Assembly (NCBI RefSeq): GCF_018143015.1
Contig: NC_054746.1
Location: 18,281,532 to 18,345,531 of the forward strand
Direction of reading: 5' to 3'
Source of the DNA: Lytechinus variegatus
Lineage: Eukaryota > Echinodermata > Echinoidea > Temnopleuroida > Toxopneustidae
DNA length: 64,000 nucleotides
A program made the position numbers and the translations under genes. How positions within the stretch are numbered: position 1 is the first letter of the stretch; the number at the start of each line of letters is the position of its first letter. This document shows positions 51,347 through 63,950 of the stretch, piece after piece. The notes under the pieces were generated by a model. That model saw only the letters and a list, made by a program, of their open reading frames with translations, was not told where the DNA came from and made no database searches.

Positions 51347-52610
51347 ATCGAAAATTATACCCTGAACACGTAGCTTCTAGAAAATAGATACCCCTTTTTC
51401 ATTATTTTAGTGTTTTTGACCCTTATTACGTTACATACGTAACGTGTCCTATCTTGAAAAAGACATCATTTTTTACGTGTTTTGGGGGTCGCGCATGGCA
51501 TCCACTCGTCAATGCAGGGGCCGCGGAACGGTTTTCAAAGTGGGGGGGGGGGCTGAGCATTTTATTTGCTTGTCAATTTATTTTCCTACGTCCCCAAAAA
51601 ATTTTTGGGTTGAGAACCTTTTTTTTTTTTTTTTGGTTGTCCCCTCCTAAATTTTTTGGCTTCCGCCGCCAATGGGGCTGAGCCAAAAGTGGGCGGGCTG
51701 ACCATGCTAATAATCACGATCATATGGTAATTTTTACGTTTTTGTACACGGTTTTGGAAAAAAAGAAAAAGTAAGGGAGGGGGCTGAGCCCCTCTTCCCC
51801 CTGCCTCCCCCCCCCCCGGTTCCGCGGCCCTGAATGTAAGTGGCCCACCCCCATCGTCGAAAGCGAACCTGATTTAGAAAAACCTGTCTACGTAACTCGC
51901 GTCCGCCTCCCTTAGAAAAAGAGTGTTGATGCCTAGACTAGCCAAGCGATTCTCAGTATCGTCTGACGTCAAGCAGGAATCTTAACGCTGACCGTTCCAT
52001 TTATACATTGGGGACAGTGTGAAACATTATACAAATCAGGTCAAAATAATATCTCTTGTTTAACCTCACCTGGATAATTTTTGATTGAATGAATATTAAT
52101 TGTTTACTTTAAAAAAATTCTGAAATTATATTATTTTGTTCTTATAAAAACTGATATAACTATAAACCCCCCTAGTATGAATTCAACAATCATCATTGAA
52201 TATGAATATCATACCTTCGTCAAAGTCGTGTTATTGCATCATGTACGATGCGATAGTAAGTTGGCAGTATGCCAATGTTGTTGAAACATCGGAGCACTTG
52301 GTATACTACACCTATGTGCCTCCTACCTGTTTTGGTCTCAACATTGGTCAATGCCATTTGTTTCAACATGCTTCTCAATTTTCTCATTAATTTTCCACCT
52401 TTAAATTTCGTAGATTAACAAAATTCCAAAATGATTAAATGTCAGTATTTAATACGGGACTGGAATTGAATTTAAAGCAATCTAGAAGATCTTTGAAATC
52501 TACAACAATAAGTTTAATATAAATATTCAAACTGAAACATGTATTCTTGCATTACATCAAAATCTTCCCTTCCCTGTTCTCAGTGCACCTCCCTCCCCTA
52601 TTTTCAGTTC
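51347..52610. other. repeat fragments, no gene seen
   Basis: 51347-51520 matches part of the CCCCGGGG-ended element (ACGTAACGTG, TCGCGCATGGCATCCACTCG). 51510-51835 is a worn hAT-like unit with CCGCGGAACGG / CCGGTTCCGCGG ends. The rest is unrecognised. Confidence 0.5.
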
Positions 52611-52612
52611 TA

Positions 52613-53611
52613 CAGTGCGTATAAAAAAAAAGTTTACACAAAAAAAGTTTACAGGAAAAAATCCTGTAAAATTATACATTTGTAATATCCTGAAGATTTT
52701 TCCACATTTTGATATTGGTACAGATCCATTTAAGCAAATGACGATATAACTATCGAAAAATATTTCCGCTTGAGTGAGCACCACTTACTTTTGAAAAGTT
52801 AGTGAAAAATGATTTGCGCAGAACTTTGAATTAGCTATGCGAATAAAAGTAAACCTTTATCATGAAGAACACGTAGAATTTGGCAAGTAAAGTTGATTTG
52901 AAGATATCTTTGACCTCTTTTAACTTGTTTCCTTGCCCAATACACTCAAAAGAGTGCATTGCGCCCCGCCCCACTCCCCCACACACCAAGGCCATCAAGA
53001 CGATATTTGATTTACACTGAGCTGAGATTTACATGAAATGAATTAGGCTTGATTTTCATTTTGTTAATCATTGTCAAGCTTGTGAAAAGTGTGGAGAAAC
53101 AAGTATTAAATGAAAAATTAAATGTCAACCCACTTTAAATAATAAAAACTTAGTGAAAAAGTGCTGGAGATGTCTGATGTAAACTTTTGTTCCGATTCAG
53201 TTATGTCCTCAGATCCAGCTGGCACAAAAATGGTAAAAGTTGTGCTTACTAAGTGTTGAAATTTCAATTTGGGTGGCAAATTTGTTTAAAAATGCTGGAA
53301 TGTATCTGTTTTATCTTAATTGACCAAAAGTGCAAGGGAAATGTAGGAAAAATGTATCACAGGGTAAGTTTGATTTCGCCCTTTCCCCTTGACACTGCGT
53401 GAAAACAAGCATTTCTGCGCAAACAGATTTCTGCGAGCTTTACAAAAATGGACAGTGTTCACTCAAGTGTAACATCCTGTCAAAACTTTTACTTTCATTG
53501 GATAGATGAGACCCAAACCCAAGATTATATGTGAAAAAATTACCCATATGTTGTATATTTTCTAATTCCCAGAGCTTTTTCAAAGTATAAACTTTTTTTT
53601 GATACGCACTG
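52613..53611. mobile_element. TA-flanked Tc1/mariner-like non-autonomous element, copy 2
   Basis: About 999 bp, the reverse orientation of the element at 15.9 kb along its whole length, with the same CAGTGCGTAT ends and TA flanks. Confidence 0.8.
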
Positions 53612-53996
53612 TATAGCGAATTGTGTATGGCGTAATTTAAAAAGATTATTTTTTTTCCAAACTCCCTTCTTGCTTGAAGCCGGGGGGGGGGTCAAATATA
53701 TTATATTGCTGTACTCATGCGTGAACAAAAAAAAAGAAAACAAAAACGCGTTAAAGGTTTTTTTTTCAGTTTTGGATGCGGGCCTTAAGGGTATCAAAAA
53801 CACCGACTGGTCAGTGATCAATCGCAGGTCAAACGTATTAGGGTATGTTTTTTCCCCAAAGCATTTTTAAGACTATATCTATAGCCAAACGTGTTTAGGG
53901 TATCCCGCAAGCTTTGTCTGGCGACAACTTGTTTAAGGGCCAAAATAAAGCCGACGAAAATCTTGTTTGGGGGGTATTTCGCACACCGTACACACT

Positions 53997-54302
53997 AAGA
54001 AATAAAGGTTCATAATTGAACCCCGAAAGGTTGATGCAAAATCAGCACCCTATGGGTTCAAAAATTGAACCCCTGATGATTTGGGGTTCAAAAATTGAAC
54101 CCTGCGGTTGGGGTTCATTTTTTCACCCTGCAGGTTCAAAACTGCATCCCTAGGGATTCAATTTAAAATTTAGGGGTGCAGTTTTGAACCCGCAGGGGAA
54201 AATGAGCCCCAACCGCAGGGTTCACTTTTTGAACCCATCATGCCCATAGGGTGCTGATTTTGCATCAACCTTTCGGGTTCAATTTTGAACCTTTATTTCT
54301 TT
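53997..54302. mobile_element. palindromic MITE, ends AAGAAATAAAGGTTCA
   Basis: Arms of about 100 bp: AATAAAGGTTCA...GAACCC and GGTTCAATTTTGAACCTTT, with GGTTGATGCAAAATCAGCAC facing GTGCTGATTTTGCATCAACC. A truncated second copy starts at 54319. Confidence 0.8.
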
Positions 54303-54566
54303 GAAGAGAAAAACTCACTAAGAAATAAAGGTTCAAAATTGAACCCTGTGTTCGGAAATAATTTAGTCACGAATTGTGTACAATAATGGACTGCCCCCAC
54401 CGCCGGAGGTAGGGGGTGGGGGCTTGAAGCCTGCGGCCCTAAAATGTTGTTAGATCTGTGTAAGAAACAGACATGGCCCAGGTGGACACCATGGACCCCG
54501 CCGCTTTCCCCAGCACTCCCTGGGAACTGGAACTCGAGTGCTCAGTCCGAAGTATATCGACCCTGG

Positions 54567-54710
54567 GGCCCGTTGCAGAAAGAGTTGCAATCAAACGCAA
54601 CTCTAAAAATCATGCGCAACTTGATTTTCAACCAATCAACAGCGCGCATTTGGGACTTGCGATTGATTTCTTGGCTTGCGTTCAAACGCAACTCTTTCTG
54701 CAACGGGCCC
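54567..54710. mobile_element. MITE, ends GGGCCCGTTGCAGAAAGAG, copy 1
   Basis: 144-bp palindromic element; right end CTCTTTCTGCAACGGGCCC. The interior CAACCAATCAACAGCGCGC is shared with the copy at 54.9 kb. Confidence 0.8.
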
Positions 54711-54901
54711 AGAGTTTTGCCATTTGTAAAGTCTTGTACAAAGAAGTATAACATTCCCCCTTTTCTGCCTCTATTTTGATGTAATCCATGTAATTATTTT
54801 TTAAAACATTGCAGCAGGTGTCCAGGGTGGTATTCTGAGATCCATTTTATCTCAGATAAAATTGACTATTCTAGAGATAAAGACCTCAGAATACCGCCCC
54901 A

Positions 54902-55621
54902 GGGGCCCGTTGCAGAAAGAGTTGCAATCAATCGCAACTATAAAAATCATGCGTAACTTGATTTTCAACCAATCAACAGCGCGCATTTGGGACTTCCGGT
55001 TGATTTTTTTGACTTGCGTTTAAACCCCGGGGGGGGGGGGCACTTACATCGACGAGTGGATACCATGCGCGACCAAAAAACACACGTAAAAAGGATGTCT
55101 TTTTCACGATATGGCACGTTACGTACGTAACGTGATAAGGGTGTCAAAAACACAAGAATAAATAAAAAAGGGTATCTATTTCGCTAGGAAAATTACGTGT
55201 TTAGGGTCGAATTTGCGGGGATGATAAAACAAAATTAAAATGTTTTATAAAGGATGTCATTTTTGCCCCAACACTTCGTGTTTAGAGTCCGATTTGCGCG
55301 AGGTGTAGAAGCTGGGGTCGTTCTAAACCAAATAAGGTAAAGCCGACGACCGAAGGACCCGTAACAATAAAACATTCCTGTACTTGTTTTGGGGTTCATT
55401 TCAGGTAATATTTGCCAAGAGTATCATTTTGTTTCCAATACTTGTTAAGGGTAGGGTTTCACACGCCAGTACTTGTTAAGGGGTGCATTTTCAGAATATG
55501 GAAATTACGTGTTTAGGGTGCTTTTCGAGACCCCATGGTCGCGCATGGTATCCACTCGTGAATGGAAGTGGCCCCCCCCCCCCCCCCGGGGTTTAAACGC
55601 AACTCTTTCTGCAACGGAGCC
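54902..55621. mobile_element. MITE, GGGCCCGTTGCAG family, copy 2, interrupted
   Basis: The left part is 54902-55023 and the right part 55593-55621. It is split by the CCCCGGGG-ended element at the palindrome GCGTTTAAACGC. Confidence 0.8.
55024..55592. mobile_element. TTAA-flanked element with ACCCCGGGGG ends and long inverted arms
   Basis: 569 bp, ACCCCGGGGG... to ...CCCCCGGGGT, flanked by TTAA (55020-55023, 55593-55596). Arms include CGAGTGGATACCATGCGCGAC and GTCGCGCATGGTATCCACTCG. Partial relatives occur at 44.64, 51.35 and 53.83 kb. Piggybac-type by target site only. Confidence 0.8.
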
Positions 55622-56176
55622 CAGGACTGACGTGGGGAAAGGTATACATTGTTTCAATGTATCTTTATGTGAAAAATAAAGAGACATTGAACTTAAAAAC
55701 TCGATTATGTGAAAGCGAAAAGTGCAACCGAAAGCCAAACAATATGAAAGTGCTTTGTGACAAAAAAGACTGAACTTTATTTTTGTAACACCAAGGACGG
55801 GGTCATAGAGATATACATGTTTCGAAAAGTATACAGTGAATGGCCGGGGTATATATACCGCATCAAGACAAGAAAGAAACCTTGATTCAGAGATCGGGGA
55901 TGTGCATGAGAGGAATATTGTCAAGTATTTATACAGTAGAACATTCTGACATCCAATCATGTCTGTGAACATACGATCATAGATCATGGTATATGATTAA
56001 AAGCCAAAACATGCAGCTGCGTGGCGGCAGGGGTGATCAGCCTCCAATAATTTTCGAAAACGGTTGGCCAGGAGAGGAAAACGGAAAGGAAAAAAAAGAA
56101 AATGGAAGAAACAAGACAAAATGCTATCCAAAATAGGGTTCTTGAACTCTCTCTCTCTCAAACTTTTTATCTCCTT

Positions 56177-56182
56177 TTTATT
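56177..56182 (-). terminator. candidate polyadenylation signal of the SLC3A1-like gene
   Basis: AATAAA on the minus strand about 520 bases beyond the stop codon. Another lies near 55770; the choice is open. Confidence 0.3.
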
Positions 56183-56697
56183 AACTTTAAAAATGCCGTC
56201 TCCTTGCATAAGTCGTCCCTGGCTGAAATGAGCGCAGGGATTGTTTTGAAAGTGGGATGGGGGTTCCAAGTAAAAATGAAAATCAGTTGGTTATTTTAAA
56301 GTTTTGTACATGTTTATGAGCGGCAAATGGATAATGGCCTTTTACAAAATGAATAATCAATGATTTGCAAGCTACACCATGCAGTTCAGTGAATGTCATT
56401 AACAAGCTTGTATATAGGTCGACAAGATTTGTTTGTGTGCATGAGAATTCGTATATGAATTTATGAAACGTTATGAGAGGGCGTTTGACATGGATAGTTA
56501 TGATGTGGTATATAGTTGAAAAGGCGGGAGACAGTGATATAGGGCCAGAGGGAAGATCGAGCATCACATCAGTATCAACATCTTTATACCACGGGTTACA
56601 GGAAGACAAATTTGGAACACTTCACTAGTATATCTTTAATAAGATCATGAGACCATAATGATTCTCAATTATAGTTTTTTCTTTATATCTTCCAGCA

Positions 56698-59600
56698 CTA
56701 TGCATCGGGTGTGAAGAACTTGTACCACCATCCACTGCCGACGTGTACGATCTCGTCCAGGAGGATCACCACGCCTTCGCCGGGTGTAAGGTGCAGCTTG
56801 TTGAGCTCGACCCTCGAACCCTCGCGCCTGTGGTCCGTGGCTATTTTCACCAAGCCTTGGAGAGGCAACGAGACGCCATCCCCGGTGTGGTAATAATCCA
56901 CTTCGCTATCAGCGTTCCCAAAATTGAGGGCGATAAAGAAACGCTCCTTTTCCGAATCTATCTCACGGACGTAAGAAATAACCTGTGGTATAAATGGAGA
57001 GAACGGTATAGGTTAAACTGCGAAGTAAATATCAAAGCGAAGAAATTCAGATTATCGTGTATACGAACCTATTAGTAAAGATTTAATTTCAAATTTTTAA
57101 ATACAGATCCACTTTATTGATAATCCTCGGCCAAAATGCATTAGAAAAGGAAACAGAATCATCATTTTGTTTAGCTTGGTAAGATTGTGTCGGGATGGAG
57201 AAGGGAATGTGGCTTAATCTGTGAATTGTGCTTCATTGGTTGTGAATCCGTTATTGGGTCTTGCATAATCAATGTCACTTTTGTATTTCTTTTCTTCTAT
57301 AGCAGTGACTGACGAAAAATAAGGCAGGCCTTGCGATTCTACAAAATGTGTTGGTTCATCGTGTACGCCCCCCAAAACAAAAAAATCGTCAAAATTATGA
57401 AATCATTGCCTAAAATCTTCAAGAATTTATGTTCATTTTGAAAATTAATTAGTTTTGGTGAGACGGAGCCATAATTTATCAACTAGATTTTTTAACCAAT
57501 CATTTCTAAGAATGTAAAGTATATAAATTATAGGCCTATGTGACTTAAAGTTGATCGGCTCAGTGACTATGTTCCTTCATAGAATTCAATTTATGAAAGA
57601 TATCAATGGATTTTAAATAAATTCAATAAATATTTGGGTATTCCGCAAATGGGGCACCCATGGAAATGAGAAATATGTCGTTAAAAAAGGGGGCGTCATA
57701 TACCTCGTCTGAAGATGCGACGAACTTGATGGTGTTTGTGGTCAAAGCTCGGTAATCACCGCGAAGCGCCACCAATCGACGGAACACCTCCAACACGGAA
57801 TTTTCGTCACCCATCTGGGCCTATAATTATGATAGAAGAAGTGGGCAAATGTTTTATCATTTATAACCTTGCTGTTTCTTCCTTTTCATTACTGAATCGT
57901 CATCAACGTAATTTTACCATAAACTTAGCCTACCCTTTACAGTACAGCTTTTATTATTTTATAAGATTATTTCAAATATGACTGTACAAATATTACTATA
58001 ACGAATAATATAAAAAAATTATCTCAACAAATACTTTTTAATCCGACCAAAGTAACTCGTTTGGAATATTTTTTAATCATGGCCATACACTTGCAATGTT
58101 TTCCAATATCACGTAGTACAGATATTTTAGAAGGTATACATTATATTTATACTATGATTCCTAAATATTTTCCCCTGGTTTTGAAATTTCTTACATCATT
58201 TCCAAATTGACTCATTATTTTTTTCGATTTCAAATTGAAATATAATATTTACCTCGACATTGACTTGTTGGTAGTTAGAATGAATAGGAAGATAGAGCTT
58301 ATCTTCGGATGCTGATGAAAACCCTGCATTGGTAGTTGCATCCCATTGCATAGGAGATCGTTCATAATCACGAGTCTTCAGTTGCCATACACTCTGGAGA
58401 GCAAAATATTTATCAAAATGCACCATCAAACTATACGATCTTTTATTTTCTTGAGATGAAAGGATAATGGAAACCTTTACCTATTATCATTGTATTGATT
58501 TACATCTGGTGAAGCACAATTCAAAGAAATAATCTGAAGTGTATTTTTAAAAATCTATATAACGATAAATTAAGTAAAGTGAATCCTTCGTATTTCAACG
58601 AATTGTTATATCGTTTTATATACATAATGATGAATTACAAAAAAATAATCTAAAGTGTATTTTTTAAAAATCTAAATAACAATAAACGAAGATGGAATAA
58701 GGTAAATCCTTTTGCTTTCTAAAATAATGTAAAAATAAGATACATTTATTTCTTTCACTGGTCTCCCTCATACTCCATTCCCATTTTCCTAGCATTTTCC
58801 TTCTTTTAAATCACCCTTTTCCATCAGTTGGAAAAATAAATGTCAATCGCTATTCTACCCCACCCCCTTTACCCCTCTACCCTCATCGTTTAGCTGCACA
58901 CTCATAAAACAATATGGGGATGAACGTCGTGCTAAGTGCTAGTCAGGTATGTTAGGGCTTTGTTTCATGGGGGCAGGGGCGACCCCTGTGATTTTCGAGA
59001 GGCGAAAAGGGGAGGAAAATGAAAAGAAAAAGAAAAAGGAGTGTATAGAAATATACCTGATTTGTGTAACATTGAAAGTCTTTATATCCCGGTTATTCAA
59101 GATAGAAATACTATATGACGTCACCTATAGATTTTACTGTCCTTCCACCCCCCCCCCCCTCCCTGAGACAACAGTTACTGCTATCAGCGTATAATTTTAC
59201 ACTAGACGTTTTAGAGGGCAATTCCATAAAATATGTACGTCCGACGGTGTGGGACCTAATCATGAAATTTTCTGTCTCTGATTTCTGGTTATTTTGAAAG
59301 TCTGTAATGCTCTCAAATATCCATGACTTGGTCAGATTATGAAGTGAAGTAATACTTGAGAAAAATGGGAGTCGGACGTACAAAAAAAGGTTGATTATCT
59401 TATGGAATTTCCCTAGATTAAGAGTGAACTGGAGTTTAAAAAGTATGTCGATAATGTCGTCATAACTGTTGTGCTAAGTTTAACGAGACTAAATAGATTT
59501 TAAGAAATGACTGACATAGGACATAAGAATTTATACACAGTTGACTCTTTCATTTCGTCATTAGTTCGAGTTGATAGTTTATAAGTGTCATCCAATGTAC

Positions 59601-62600
59601 ACTATAATCGACAAAAATGAAACATCAAAATGATTCTCTCTCTCTTACTGGATCATCCAAACCCCGGCGATCTTTGACTTGATCAAACTCAAGCTCGCGG
59701 AGGTTCTCCATCCCTATCTCGTCACCATAGTAACAGATGGGCGTGCCCGGTAGGGTCAGGAGTAGGATGTTGGCCGCTTTGCTGTACAAGGGTCGGAGAC
59801 GACTGGCAATGCGACTTGCACCATAATTACCAAGCTGAAATATCAAACAACCAAAGGGGTTCCTTCATTGTAAGGAATATTACATCAACAATATACAAGA
59901 ATAGGAAATTTGATTTCATATGATTTTACCCCCCCCCCAAAAAAAAAGGTTAATATGACATTGTAATGGTCGCCTTGATCGCCCTTCATTCAATGTTTAC
60001 TCCATTTAAATCTACAGTCAGTGGCAGATCCAGGTAGGAGCACATCTGCCCCCCTCCTTTGATAGACAACAATATTTTTAAGGGGAATAATAAGTTGTTC
60101 ATACTCCAGTGAGGACCCCTTTTTTTGCTCGTAAATTTTTTCCTGGAACAAAATGACTTCCATTTTGTAATGAATGTCTTTAAAAAAATATTTCTGACGT
60201 AAATCACCCCCTTTTTTTTTTGGGGGGGGGCTTGTTAATCTGTTTATATCTGTACAAAAACGCCACCCCCTTGGAAATCCTGGATCCACTCTTATACAAT
60301 ATGAATTATGAGGGGTGAAACACGTCTTCATTAATAGTGGCTAATGAATGATTTAATTTTTACGAAGTGGCAAAACGAATATTTACATAATTATGAATGA
60401 TCTTGAATTACCAACTTTATACTGAATTCACATAGTCAGAAATGAAAGTCTGAACTGCGTATGTGTATGATTACCGTTTAAATGAAATATATAAAACTTG
60501 CATTATAGGCTTTGTTGTTAAGATATCTACTTGTTACTATGCAAATGTGAATTTATCAAAACCTCAAATCAATCAAAGAAAAAGAACTACTGTATATTGC
60601 CCTCCGACACAAAAAAGTCTCAGAAAGTATTATGTTCGCATAATTGTTCTAAATACCGACGATAACATTTACATGCAAAAATAACTATGCAGAAACAAAA
60701 ATAATGTACTCGATACGTGAAAAAGGCAAAAAGTGACCTGATTATCTGTATGTTGCAACGCTTTCCCCGATTACATTATTCAAATATAAAGAAAGATATA
60801 AATAAAATGCTGACTTAAATAAAAATATAAAATCAAAAGGTAAAATGTATTTCTAATGTCAATATAGAACCGCGAATAAAAAGTGATATATAATGACAGC
60901 TTACAAACTGAAAAGAATACAAAGACATTGTCAATATTATCATTTCAAAAAAAAGTTTGAAGTTTGTTTGAAGTATCCCAGCCATGGCGTAGTTTCCTTC
61001 CACATTGTGCTGCACTCAACCCAGGTGAAGTAAATGTGTACCTGGCAGAAATTTATTCCTTGAACGCACTGAGCGCTTGAAGGCTGCTTGAGCTACAGCC
61101 AGGGTAATAATATCCTTTGGAAGAGAATGCGCTATACAAGAACTGACTATTATTATTATTGAAAACAATCTCATTATACCTGAAAGTTCGGCCAGTTGCC
61201 GTCGTCCATTTCAGTGAGCCAATCTCTGATCAAGTCTTCAAGTTCACGTCCAGTAATCTCTCCACCTTGACCCATTGGGTCACCCATCTTCAAAAGGTTA
61301 AAGTTCATTGGTAGATTTGCTTCTTCTTCATCGGAAGTGCCGTAGTATGACTGGACATAAGTTGTATTACTCTCAGAGTCGGTCAGCATCACTCTGTATG
61401 TTAACAAATGAGATACTTGTTAATTTTTCTGTTATCACTGATAAATAGGCCTATCATAATTATATGTAAATTGAAAATTTGAGAAAAAAATTGCATAACT
61501 TTCAAATTCTATTCTATATTTCATTCTGTTATAAAATTCGATGTTCATTGCGTTGAAGTAAATTAAAACTATATACATTTCAAATCATATTCGATTCATA
61601 TTCCAAGCTGTGGTGTCATTCAAGAGCACGTCGATGATGGATTATAGGTCGTTGATAATCATCTTCGAACAAAAGCGGCCATGGGCGTACAGATGGGGGC
61701 CTAGGGGCTCTTGCCCCCGCCCCCCAAAAAAGTGCACGACCAAGAAAAAAAAAGGAAAGAAAAGGAGAGGAATAAGGGTGAAATTATGATAAAATTTTCC
61801 GAATTATTTCAAAAGCTATCACAAACTTGGATTTTTGTAATAAAAACGTCGAAGTTTTGCTCTCTCGCTCGCAACTTCTTATTAATTTTATGCAATACGC
61901 CATATCGAGCCCCCCCCCGCCCTCGAACTTTTTTGTACATTATACGCCACTGAAAGCGGCTAAATCAGGGCCAATGGCGTAAACTATTATAAAAAAAAAC
62001 TTTGAAAAACGGTGATTAATTTTGAAAGCGTTGTTTAAGCCAATCGTTCTAACAACTGGTTTTTTTTTAAATTAAAAAGGTTGCTTAAGTTTCAAATTAG
62101 TCGTTTGAAAAGCATAAACAATTAAAAAAATAAAACAAACAATTGCTTAAAAGTTCGGAACCTGTTATAGTGACGGCTTAAATAACGTCCTATTATTTTT
62201 AATTGTGTACCTGTATGGGAAACCTTGTCGGAGGGGGGGGGGGAATCAGGGTAGCGTTTCATCAATATTTTCATCCGACAAGTTGTCAGATCTGACATCT
62301 TCCCATGATTTTGATTGGCTGAGAGGCACTGTTCCTATGGTAACTGTCGGAAAAAAATGGGACTTGTCGGATAAAACGTCCGACAGGTCCTTTCATGAAA
62401 CGCCCCCCAGATATTATAGGGGCACTCCCATGGCCCCATCCTCAGCTATACTCTATGGTTTGATTCGGTACATTTTCGTTTAGATTTTGTTTACCTGTAT
62501 GTGCCTGCGGTGGAAAATTTGTAGAAGACACCATCCCTCCAAGAATGCAGAAGCGAGTGAGACAAACCGCCATACTCTGCAGTGTAGTCATGTCGAAGTG

Positions 62601-63950
62601 AATCGTATTGCTGAAAGAGAGAGGCAACAATGGTGTTCGCATGACACAAGATTACTTATTTAAAAAAAAAACGGGGAAGGGGTTCAAGTCATTTACGCTG
62701 CACTATTTGAAAATATAAATAGTTCATTAAAAATTCTGTCATTTATCGGTTATTTTATAGATAGAATAGGGCAGGTATTCAAGGAAATAATATGAAAATT
62801 ATTATGCTAAAAATGCTCAGCAAGTTAGACAAAATGTAGTGCTTTTGCTTTATATTAATTAATGTTATTATAGTATGGTGGACCGTCCGGCACCCCTTCA
62901 AGAGTATACCAGTGAAAGACAACATACTTGCCTTACACATCGCATAGACAAAGACACTTAAACAATTGTTTAAAATCATAAACACCCAAGCTTAAAATTA
63001 AACATGGCTGTTTAAAATGAACTGCTAAACGATATAGTAAACAGCGTTCGACATCTCAACTGTATTTTACTGAGGGAGCTATTGTACAAAAAAAACTAAA
63101 TGAATTGTAATTCAACGAAACCATAACTAAATAAACATGATTTTGGACAAAATTTTACCACGTTATCGGAGCCAATGGGAAGGTAGGCTGTATTTTCAGG
63201 TTCGTCAGTGATGTCTTTGGCTTCGTAGAAATACCTGACACCTCGAATATTAAACCCATCTACACCTCTGGTAAACCACGTCTCAAGAGCATTCTAAATT
63301 ATTATGAAAAATGGGATTTAAAGAAATGAAATTACAATGTAAATAATATTATGATATAAAAATATAATAACACAAACTTCATACTACTAATAATAATAAA
63401 CAACAATGCTGTGGACGATCGGAGAGGTTCGGACATCATTAACATCATCATCCCAATCATCAAAATAATAATAATCATCATCATCAACAGGATCATCATC
63501 ATCAATAGCATTATCATCATCATCATTATCGTCATCATCGTCATCAACAACATCATCATCATCAACATCATCATCATCATCAACAACAACATCAGCATCA
63601 TCAGCATCATAATCAACAACATCAGCATCATCAGCATCATCATCATCATCTAGAAATATTGAGCTTTGTTTAGAAAAAAAAGAGTATTTTAAAGATTCGT
63701 GATTTCAAAATATATATAGATGACTGCATTCTGATTCCAGCCTGGATCTAGGTCTAGATATCTTCGCCTCGGACAATTTTAACAAACTCCTATAATATTA
63801 TTATGCGAAGTATAATATATTTACCGTTAAGTGTGTTCTAACGTCAGGCCAGTTAAGATTAAGATCTGGCTGTCGATCGGAATATTGATGAAGAAAGCAT
63901 TTATCATCCACACCGCTGCAATTCCAAGCATTACCGCTGTATAGACTTGT
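56698..63950 (-). CDS. SLC3A1/rBAT-like amino-acid transporter heavy chain, 3' part (5' exons outside the window)
   Basis: Exons (minus strand): 63950-63825, 63293-63159, 62610-62495, 61393-61180, 59834-59649, 58393-58253, 57820-57704, 56982-56698. They join in frame to 439 residues ending FFTPDA. Match to rBAT is clear: [11 protein letters not shown] (rBAT QPDLNFRNPDV), [18 protein letters not shown] (GVDGFSLDAVKFLLEAKH), [18 protein letters not shown] ([18 protein letters not shown]) and [17 protein letters not shown] (SPMQWDNSSNAGFSEAS). The nucleophile Asp of rBAT is Arg here, so hydrolase activity is not expected. The cysteine-rich end of vertebrate rBAT is absent. The missing N-terminal part should hold the membrane span, the light-chain cysteine and barrel strands 1-3. 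The gene is tandem with the SLC3A2-like gene, 13.3 kb apart, with matching intron phases through most of the barrel but one more intron in the C-terminal domain. Confidence 0.9.
59216..59413. mobile_element. short MITE, GGGCAATTCCATAAAATAT ends, copy 2
   Basis: Ends in CTTATGGAATTTCCC and is flanked by TAGA on both sides. Inner arms TACGTCCGAC and GTCGGACGTAC are complementary. Intronic in the SLC3A1-like gene. Confidence 0.75.
60019..60290. mobile_element. hAT-like element, ends CAGTGGCAGATCCAGG / CCTGGATCCACT
   Basis: 272 bp of poly-C/poly-G and AT-rich filler between inverted ends; flanking octamers do not match well. Intronic in the SLC3A1-like gene. Confidence 0.55.
60975..61162 (+). 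mobile_element. tRNA-derived SINE copy with ATT tail
   Basis: Shares CATTGTGCTGCACTCAACCC with the 21.1-kb fragment, continues through GCGCTATACAAGAACTGAC and ends in a short ATT run. It is intronic in the SLC3A1-like gene. Confidence 0.65.
61680..61952. mobile_element. hAT-like MITE with perfect 8-bp duplication
   Basis: A 273-bp element from CATGGGCGTACAG to TATACGCCACTG, flanked on both sides by AAAGCGGC (61672-61679, 61953-61960). The intact duplication marks a recent insertion in an intron of the SLC3A1-like gene. Confidence 0.85.
62243..62409. mobile_element. palindromic GCGTTTCAT MITE, copy 2
   Basis: Reads as the reverse of the 18.7-kb copy (GTAGCGTTTCATCAATATTT to CTTTCATGAAACGCCCCCC). 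It lies in an intron of the SLC3A1-like gene. Confidence 0.7.
63430..63652. repeat. ATC/AAC trinucleotide microsatellite
   Basis: ATCATCATC with AAC and AGC interruptions over about 220 bp in an intron of the SLC3A1-like gene, 140 bases upstream (in transcript order downstream of exon 63950-63825). It creates spurious Met/Ile-rich frames. Confidence 0.95.

Noticed and set aside
55505-55987. 160-residue minus-strand frame
   Set aside because: It runs through the poly-C end of a TTAA element and unrelated sequence, and no domain is recognisable.
63332-63653. Met- and Ile-rich frames on both strands
   Set aside because: Products of an ATC trinucleotide repeat.
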